Assembly (NCBI GenBank): GCA_900065925.1
Contig: LN890280.1
Span: forward strand, 1,418,451-1,482,450
DNA length: 64,000 bases
Direction of reading: 5' to 3'
From: Nitrosotalea devaniterrae
GTDB taxonomy: Archaea > Thermoproteota > Nitrososphaeria > Nitrososphaerales > Nitrosopumilaceae
Shown here: positions 59,552 to 64,000 of the stretch, piece after piece
Layout of the letters: each line of letters opens with the position of its first letter
Numbering within the stretch: position 1 is the first letter of the stretch
Notes under the pieces: model-generated
The model's input: the letters and a program-made list of their open reading frames with translations, nothing else
Told to the model about the DNA's origin: nothing
The model's database searches: none
Translations under genes and position numbers: made by a program

Positions 59552-60196
59552 TTGGAATTTATAACTTTTGCAGAGTCAGCACTTAATCTTTTAGGCTTTG
59601 CAGTTGGCTTGATCTTGGGAATCTTTGCATATATCGGATTCAGAAATACTGGCAGCCCGACACTGTTTAGACTGAATATTTCATTTTTCTCAATTAGCAT
59701 AGGATTTGGGGTTGTAGGATTTGGATACATGTTTGAGTCTCTTGTATTAGGTTATGTCAAAACAGATACTTGGATTCAAACTTTAGGCATAGCAATTCAA
59801 ACGGTGGGATATTTCTTCATAGCATTCTCTCATGGAATAAAATCATTTTTTCCAAAGTCAAGATACTTCAAGTCTATTGTAGCTCCGCTTTTCATCATTC
59901 CTGCTAATTCAATTGAGCATATTATAAGGTCAATTTCTTTTATCCTACTGGTATATGGGACAATTGAAACAATAATGTCCTATATGGAAAATAGGAAGCG
60001 GAGCACTATTTTCGTAGCTGCGGGCCTAGGATTACTTGCGTTAGGCGAATTTTTAGGATGGTATTCAATCGTATTTCCAAAATCAGTATTGTATTTTGTT
60101 TCAGTTTCTACAAAGATAGTTGGATTGGGAGCACTCTTTGTCCCAATTTCTCAGGTCCCATTAAGAGGAGGAGTGAGATTTGGCAATAACATATAG
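59552..60196 (+). CDS. Multi-spanning membrane protein
   Basis: A 214-residue protein (TTG start) with about seven membrane helices (AVGLILGIFAYIGF, ISIGFGVVGFGYMFESL, GIAIQTVGYFFIAFSHGI, FILLVYGTIETIM, VAAGLGLLALGEFLGWYSIV, VSVSTKIVGLGALFVPI). The seven-helix layout resembles membrane sensor modules of archaeal signalling (MASE-like), and it directly precedes a winged-helix protein, so it may be its membrane sensor. This is inference. Confidence 0.7.
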   Translation: MEFITFAESALNLLGFAVGLILGIFAYIGFRNTGSPTLFRLNISFFSISIGFGVVGFGYMFESLVLGYVKTDTWIQTLGIAIQTVGYFFIAFSHGIKSFFPKSRYFKSIVAPLFIIPANSIEHIIRSISFILLVYGTIETIMSYMENRKRSTIFVAAGLGLLALGEFLGWYSIVFPKSVLYFVSVSTKIVGLGALFVPISQVPLRGGVRFGNNI

Positions 60197-60203
60197 AACT
60201 CAT

Positions 60204-60470
60204 ATGAGTATAATTGGAGACATACTTTCTACTACACGAGATGAGGTACCTGATGAATCAGGAGCTAGTGTAACATACCTAATCCGAAAAGCAAATGTCT
60301 CATATGCTAGACTTTCAAAGATTTTAGAAACACTGGTGTCACAAGGTCTTTTGGAACAGACCAGTTCTGAGAGAGCATGTAAATATAGAATCAGTGAGAG
60401 AGGTAGAGAGTTTCTTCAGGCATATCGTGGATTCAGAGAATTTGCAGATTCATTTGGATTGAGAATTTAG
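60204..60470 (+). CDS. Winged-helix transcription regulator, short form
   Basis: An 88-residue protein from ATG 60204 (a TTG at 60180 would overlap the previous gene). SVTYLIRKANVSYARLSKILETLVSQGLLEQ is a clear winged helix, followed by RACKYRISERGREFLQAYR, the wing plus dimer helix of the archaeal HTH_45 (YrhO-like) family. It is in an operon with the seven-helix protein. Probably senses a signal through that partner. Confidence 0.8.
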   Translation: MSIIGDILSTTRDEVPDESGASVTYLIRKANVSYARLSKILETLVSQGLLEQTSSERACKYRISERGREFLQAYRGFREFADSFGLRI

Positions 60471-60571
60471 GTTTCACTTTCATCGACAACCTCGTCATTT
60501 TCATCCTCAACATCATCACTTGGGTCATCGTCAAATTCATCTTCAAAATCATTTTCAAAGTCATCTGACAT
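60467..60571 (-). CDS. Very acidic small protein, 34 residues
   Basis: ATG 60571 to TAA 60467 on the minus strand. More than half the residues are Asp or Glu (SDDFENDFEDEFDDDPSDD...), with almost no hydrophobic core, so it is disordered and could act as nucleic-acid mimic or charged tail. Real coding is uncertain because of the simple sequence. Overlaps the convergent regulator's stop by four bases. Confidence 0.45.
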   Translation of the reverse strand: MSDDFENDFEDEFDDDPSDDVEDENDEVVDESET

Positions 60572-60634
60572 AACAATCAGAGAAAATATTTTACTATAAA
60601 AGACTTACACGTCCCAATACAATTAACATCAGAT

Positions 60635-60745
60635 CTAGTTAGTTGGTCCTACCCAGCCACTACATGAAACACAAATTTGCATTCCATCTTCATTTACGTA
60701 TGTTTCTCCACCTGGAGGACATTGACATTGAGGTATCTCATCCAT
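60635..60745 (-). CDS. Small cysteine-rich protein, 36 residues
   Basis: ATG 60745 to TAG 60635. QCQCPPGGETYVNEDGMQICVSCSGW has two pairs of cysteines (CxC and CxxC), enough for one zinc site, as in short zinc-ribbon domains. A GATATAAGA element on the minus strand about 30 bases upstream gives a promoter. Family not recognised. Confidence 0.6.
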   Translation of the reverse strand: MDEIPQCQCPPGGETYVNEDGMQICVSCSGWVGPTN

Positions 60746-60822
60746 GGTACTATAGTACGTGCATCAATCTTATATCATTTTCATAAAAAGAGATAATTTA
60801 CTATTAAACACCAAGAAAAATC

Positions 60823-61413
60823 ATGATTTTACCGTGCACTGACAGTGAAATTAAACAAGCTTATGAAATTATACAAAAAGGTGGAGTTGTTGCATTTCCT
60901 ACAGATACAGTTTACGGCATAGGATGTGATCCACGTAATCAAGATGCAGTCAACAAGGTATATACAATAAAAGGCAGAGAGCGAACAAAAAATCTTCCAG
61001 TATTAGCATATTCAAAAAAAGACATTGAAGATATCGCATTTTTTGATAAGATCTCTGAAAAAATAGCAGACAAGTTTTGGCCTGGTCCAGTTACATTAAT
61101 TCTCAGAATCAGGGATGAAAAAATCGAAAAAACACTTGATTTGAAAGGCAAAATTGCAGTAAGAGTTCCAAATCATCCCTGTATACTTGGCCTTTTAGAA
61201 AAATCGCGGATATTGGTAGGTACTAGTGCAAATTTTTCCGGTCAGTCATCATTTAGCAATTCAAGTGAATTGGCAGAAAAATTCTCAGGTTATGATTTGT
61301 TACTTGACGGAGGACAAATTGCCAATTCTTGTGAATCTACCATCGTAGAAGTTGTAGGTAATGAATTAAAAATAGTAAGAGAGGGCAAAATAAAATCGGA
61401 GTTATTAGCGTGA
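60823..61413 (+). CDS. sua5: L-threonylcarbamoyladenylate synthase (Sua5/YrdC)
   Basis: A 196-residue YrdC-domain enzyme: GGVVAFPTDTVYGIGCD, YTIKGRERTKNLPVL (Lys/Arg active site), WPGPVTLIL and GTSANFSG are all present. It makes threonylcarbamoyl-AMP, used by the KEOPS complex for t6A37 on tRNAs. It lacks the C-terminal Sua5 domain, so it is a YrdC-only form. The Cgi121-containing KEOPS gene is two genes away on the opposite strand. Confidence 0.94.
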   Translation: MILPCTDSEIKQAYEIIQKGGVVAFPTDTVYGIGCDPRNQDAVNKVYTIKGRERTKNLPVLAYSKKDIEDIAFFDKISEKIADKFWPGPVTLILRIRDEKIEKTLDLKGKIAVRVPNHPCILGLLEKSRILVGTSANFSGQSSFSNSSELAEKFSGYDLLLDGGQIANSCESTIVEVVGNELKIVREGKIKSELLA

Positions 61414-61931
61414 ATTTAATTGCAACTTGTAGCAGGCACCTTGAGGAAGAGGCATGTGATGAAATTTCTGATATCATAGAAGAACTAGGAGATGATTCTC
61501 CAAGAATAGGAAAATCAAGCTTCTCAGGAATAATTTGGGCAGACACATCCATTGATCCATTTGTTGCAATAACCAATATTAAAAAAATAATTCTAGATGA
61601 ACCGTGGAGGATGCGATATTGTCACAGATTTATTCCAATTAGACATACCACTTCGGCAAGCCTTGAGGACATAGTTGAAAGTGTAAAAAATCAAATCAAA
61701 ATCATGAAAGATACAGATACTTATCGAATTACAATTGAGAAAAGAGGTTCTGACATATCCTCAAAAGAATTGATAGATTCTATTGCAGGTATAATTCCAA
61801 ACAAGGTATCTCTAGAATCTTATGATTGGAACGTAATGATTCAGATAATGGGCGGCATTGTGGGTGTTTCCATACTAAAAGAAGAAGACATCATAAGCAC
61901 ATTAAAACTCAAGCGAGATTCAATGGAATAA
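61410..61931 (+). CDS. THUMP-domain RNA-modification protein, Tan1-like
   Basis: A 173-residue protein with GTG start: ATCSRHLEEEACDEISDIIEELGDD, then WRMRYCHRFIPIRHTTSASLEDI and YRITIEKRGSDISSKELIDSIAGIIPNKVSLESYDW, the THUMP fold. Alone and without a catalytic domain, it resembles Tan1, the partner of the tRNA acetylase (ac4C12). Its start overlaps sua5 by four bases (GTGA), so tRNA modification genes are coupled. Converges with the Cgi121 fusion gene, overlapping by 12 bases. Confidence 0.85.
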   Translation: MNLIATCSRHLEEEACDEISDIIEELGDDSPRIGKSSFSGIIWADTSIDPFVAITNIKKIILDEPWRMRYCHRFIPIRHTTSASLEDIVESVKNQIKIMKDTDTYRITIEKRGSDISSKELIDSIAGIIPNKVSLESYDWNVMIQIMGGIVGVSILKEEDIISTLKLKRDSME

Positions 61932-62699
61932 AGTTGCAGATCTTTCTGCAAGCAAGTCTTCCAATGGAGTTTTAGACATAACACAGCCAAGTTCCTTTTG
62001 CGTTATTCCAAATTCTTTTTTGATCAACTTTGAATTGTTCTTTGAAAATACAGTATTCTCTAAAAGATCTTCAATTTCACAGAATAATTTTTCAAGTGAT
62101 GGTTTCTTGCCAAGCAGTATTAGTATAAAATCAGCATTTATTTTTACACCTACTTTAGATATCGCATCGCTAATTTGTCTGGTACATGCAAATCGCATGA
62201 GAATATCAGTCTCAATTTTATTTGAAAGCATTGTATCTGCCTTTTTGGCAGATAAAGAAATCGCAATGGTCTTTTTTGCATGTTCTGCATTCAAAATATA
62301 CAAGGCATGAATTCCTTGGATGATAAGACTGGGATATTTTTCTCGCAGCAATTCAAGAAATCTGATTGGATCTTTTATGGTTTTTTTGAGTCGGACAAGT
62401 TCTACATTAGTATTCATCAAACTAAATTGGACCCTTTTTGATTTTCCCCCATGAACTAATGGAATTATACTAACAATATCTCCATTTTTTAACATAGTTT
62501 CCTTGCCCTGCAATGCAGATGAATCCACACCGTTTATTGCAACAAGAATATTTGCTGGATCAATCTGTGGCCTGTCTTGTGGAATTGAAGACTTGAGATG
62601 ATCTAATAGACCAGATATTGTCATGGTATCGTTTTGAATTTCAAGTTTATCAGATAGGAAAGATTTTCTTGCTCCTCCCAATAGCTTGACTATTATCAT
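61920..62699 (-). CDS. Fusion of ubiquitin-like (MoaD/ThiS-type) domain with KEOPS subunit Cgi121
   Basis: A 259-residue protein. Residues 1-86 are a beta-grasp domain (IIVKLLGGARKSFLSDKLEI, ILVAINGVDSSALQGKETML, NGDIVSIIPLVHGGK) with the GG (84-85) where MoaD/ThiS/Urm1-type proteins end. Residues about 90-259 match Cgi121 (LREKYPSLIIQGIHALYILN, NKIETDILMRFACTRQI, LENTVFSKNNSKLIKKEFGI, LLAERSATLFH). Cgi121 is the fourth core subunit of KEOPS, which makes t6A in tRNA, binding Bud32. The GG followed by KSKR suggests either a linker or a site for proteolytic release. Sua5 is coded nearby on the other strand. Confidence 0.85.
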   Translation of the reverse strand: MIIVKLLGGARKSFLSDKLEIQNDTMTISGLLDHLKSSIPQDRPQIDPANILVAINGVDSSALQGKETMLKNGDIVSIIPLVHGGKSKRVQFSLMNTNVELVRLKKTIKDPIRFLELLREKYPSLIIQGIHALYILNAEHAKKTIAISLSAKKADTMLSNKIETDILMRFACTRQISDAISKVGVKINADFILILLGKKPSLEKLFCEIEDLLENTVFSKNNSKLIKKEFGITQKELGCVMSKTPLEDLLAERSATLFH

Positions 62700-62732
62700 A
62701 TTATCAAAAGAGTGCTATAGGATTTTAGTGTG

Positions 62733-62993
62733 CTAGTTGAGTATTTGCTCTTCAATTTCTTCAGTCTCATCAACTGACTCATTTTGAGCAACCACTTCGG
62801 ATTCTTTTTCTTCTCGTTCCTCTAATTCGCGTCTAAGATAAGAAGAGATGTAACCTGCAATTTCATTCTTTAGACCTTTGGATCTTACAATTGCAATCTC
62901 GTTTAGAACCTGTTTGTTGTGTGCAAAATCAGTATCAAACTTTCCTTTATAAGCAGTCATTAGCTCTGTGGAAATTCGTCTGATTCTATTCAC
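62733..62993 (-). CDS. rps17e: Small ribosomal subunit protein eS17
   Basis: An 86-residue protein: NRIRRISTELMTAYKGKFDTDFAHNKQVLNEIAIVRSKGLKNEIAGY (quoted as one core in part) is the eS17 (S17e) fold, with an extra acidic tail (EEREEKESEVVAQNESVDETEE) absent from most archaeal members. The ATG is at 62993. The next gene upstream is the Cgi121 fusion's opposite end; the gap is 33 bases, so they may be co-transcribed. Confidence 0.9.
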   Translation of the reverse strand: MNRIRRISTELMTAYKGKFDTDFAHNKQVLNEIAIVRSKGLKNEIAGYISSYLRRELEEREEKESEVVAQNESVDETEEIEEQILN

Positions 62994-63024
62994 AAGTTGG
63001 ATTGGCTAAAGGGGTTTTTTATAC

Positions 63025-63780
63025 CTATACACCAAGATACGAATCAACATTATTTTCTGCAATAAGCAACATCTCATCATATGATTTCCTGAGGATATTA
63101 GCTGCACAGAAAAGAACACTTGGAAGGAATGTTATTTGTGCAGTTTTAAGACCAAAGCATCTGGAGAACTTCACAGGTCCATCAGTTTCTAACAATATTT
63201 TGTCCATACGAGTTTCTGAAAGAAGAACTTGTTTGTCACCAGCGTAAATCATTGCGGGCCCATATGATACAAAACAATTCAATTCCATCGCTTTTTGCAA
63301 TTGTTTTTTACTGCCAGAAAACCAGTGAAGCAAAACCCCTTTTATGGAATAAGAAGGGAGTATTGAAAATATTTCATCTAGTGTTTTTCTTGAGTGAATA
63401 GAGACAGGCTTGTCTAGTTTTTCTGCAAGCGAAAGTAGTTCTTGGAAGACCAACACTTGTCTTGAGAATCCGGCTTCATCTGAGACATATGTTTTATCAA
63501 GACCAATCTCACCTATACCAGATAGTTTGCTAGAGTTTTGAGTAATTAGATCCACCATTGCGTTTAGATCATCATCTGCTTTTTCAGGATGGATTCCAAT
63601 GAACGGTAGAACCAGTGAACTACGTTGACTTAGATCAAGCGTAGACTTTGAGCTTGAATTATCCATAGATACACAACAAGCCTTAATCTTCATTTTATCC
63701 ATCGCAGTAAGTATGTATTCCATGTCACCAGAATACTCGTTGTCTGATAGATGGATGTGAGCATCAGTCAGCCAGGCCAT
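63025..63780 (-). CDS. TatD-family metal-dependent hydrolase
   Basis: A 251-residue TIM-barrel amidohydrolase: TDAHIHLSD (first His pair), FIGIHPEKADD, IGEIGLDKTYV (Glu ligand), SIHSRKTLDEIF, LLHWFSGSKKQ and ILLETDGPVKF are all there. TatD enzymes are DNases or quality-control hydrolases. The gene converges with nothing; the promoter lies before 63780 in the gap shared with the histone gene. Confidence 0.9.
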   Translation of the reverse strand: MAWLTDAHIHLSDNEYSGDMEYILTAMDKMKIKACCVSMDNSSSKSTLDLSQRSSLVLPFIGIHPEKADDDLNAMVDLITQNSSKLSGIGEIGLDKTYVSDEAGFSRQVLVFQELLSLAEKLDKPVSIHSRKTLDEIFSILPSYSIKGVLLHWFSGSKKQLQKAMELNCFVSYGPAMIYAGDKQVLLSETRMDKILLETDGPVKFSRCFGLKTAQITFLPSVLFCAANILRKSYDEMLLIAENNVDSYLGV

Positions 63781-63849
63781 TAGTCACACATCTGACCATG
63801 AAATAGTGTGTATAAATCGATCCTTGCATAGTTTTTTTCCACTCAAAGT

Positions 63850-63857
63850 CTTTTATC
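63850..63857 (+). promoter_or_regulatory. TATA box of the histone gene
   Basis: CTTTTATC, centred 25 bases before the ATG 63879: leaderless transcript. Confidence 0.55.
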
Positions 63858-63878
63858 AAGGGTTTTCTGATTTATGGC

Positions 63879-64000
63879 ATGGTAACATCCGAATTTGGTC
63901 TTTCTGTGATGTATAGGATTTTGAAAAAAGCAGGTGCTGAAAGAGTAAGTGATGAATCGGCTAACGAGCTCAGAAGAATACTAGAAGAAATTGGTGTTTC
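63879..64000 (+). CDS. Archaeal histone, N-terminal part only
   Basis: About 40 residues are visible before the window ends: TSEFGLSVMYRILKKAGAER, VSDESANELRRILEEIGVS. The pattern KKAGAERVSDES...LRRILEEIG is the histone-fold first helix and loop of HMf-type archaeal histones. Histones wrap DNA into nucleosome-like fibres. The full protein should have about 68 residues, so roughly half is missing at the right edge. Confidence 0.9.
   Translation, partial: MVTSEFGLSVMYRILKKAGAERVSDESANELRRILEEIGV

Noticed and set aside
1-64000. CRISPR arrays, rRNA genes, prophage or complete IS elements
   Set aside because: No regularly spaced repeats, no rRNA-like conserved blocks, no intact transposase or integrase in any frame.

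Overview
The window is a continuous stretch of an AT-rich archaeal chromosome from an ammonia-oxidising thaumarchaeote (Nitrososphaerota), most likely of the Nitrosopumilus/Nitrosarchaeum/Nitrosotenuis group. The evidence is the gene set: a 3-hydroxypropionyl-CoA synthetase end followed by the 3-hydroxypropionyl-CoA/crotonyl-CoA hydratase of the thaumarchaeal 3HP/4HB carbon-fixation cycle, a eukaryote-type topoisomerase IB together with topoisomerase VI, RadA, an archaeal histone, TFE-beta/RPC34, Nop5-fibrillarin, RpoF, eL21, eS30 and eS17, aIF1A and aIF2-beta, cupredoxin-like secreted proteins and many TrmB/AsnC-type regulators. Species cannot be fixed from the sequence alone. Many genes have a TATA-like element about 25 bases before the start codon, as expected for leaderless transcription, and TTG/GTG starts are common.

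Layout. 1-5.4 kb: carbon-fixation genes, an IscA-like Fe-S carrier, glutamate dehydrogenase, TatA, an MFS carrier and a methyltransferase. 5.4-19.1 kb: DUF1998-type helicase, SDR, topoisomerase IB, an intron-containing tRNA-CAU, a SirB1-like protein, tRNA-Ser(GCT), a phosphoesterase, isocitrate/isopropylmalate dehydrogenase, a degenerate secreted cupredoxin, then the conserved minus-strand cluster eL21-rpoF-DUF655-ksgA-HemK-like. 19.2-23.6 kb: radA with a palindromic promoter, then an accessory island of small membrane proteins, three decayed copies of one transposase-like C-terminus, two paralogous small proteins and a candidate structured RNA. 23.6-34.5 kb: eS30, radical SAM protein, pyrK-pyrD, nop5-fibrillarin, rnhB, an AsnC-GAF regulator overlapping trm1, rlmE/ftsJ and TFE-beta. 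34.5-42.6 kb: OLD-like ATPase, a large secreted Ig-like-repeat protein, apt-MTA phosphorylase, TrmB regulator, UbiX and a membrane-anchored HSP20-like protein. 42.6-48.1 kb: minus-strand operon aIF2-beta, DUF424, aIF1A, RIO1, KH (Dim2-like), top6B, top6A. 48.3-51.7 kb: signalling-type island with an Hpt-like protein lacking its histidine, a short DNA-binding-like protein, unknowns and a PAS histidine kinase. 51.8-64 kb: DUF373, UppS, Nudix, pyrF, purA, a DUF3068-like histidine kinase, several tiny zinc-ribbon/acidic proteins, Sua5, a THUMP protein, a ubiquitin-like/Cgi121 fusion, eS17, TatD and the start of a histone gene.

Functionally most of the window is informational (translation initiation, ribosome assembly, tRNA modification, DNA topology) and nucleotide metabolism (pyrD/K/F, purA, apt). 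The most unusual items are the beta-grasp-Cgi121 fusion beside Sua5, the Hpt-like protein with Asp in place of His next to a kinase island, the candidate hairpin RNA with its own TATA box at 23.0 kb, the palindromic radA promoter, the AsnC-GAF regulator with a palindrome at its own promoter, and a cupredoxin that has lost three copper ligands. Nine short genes of under 60 codons were read directly from the sequence. No CRISPR array, rRNA or intact transposon is visible.
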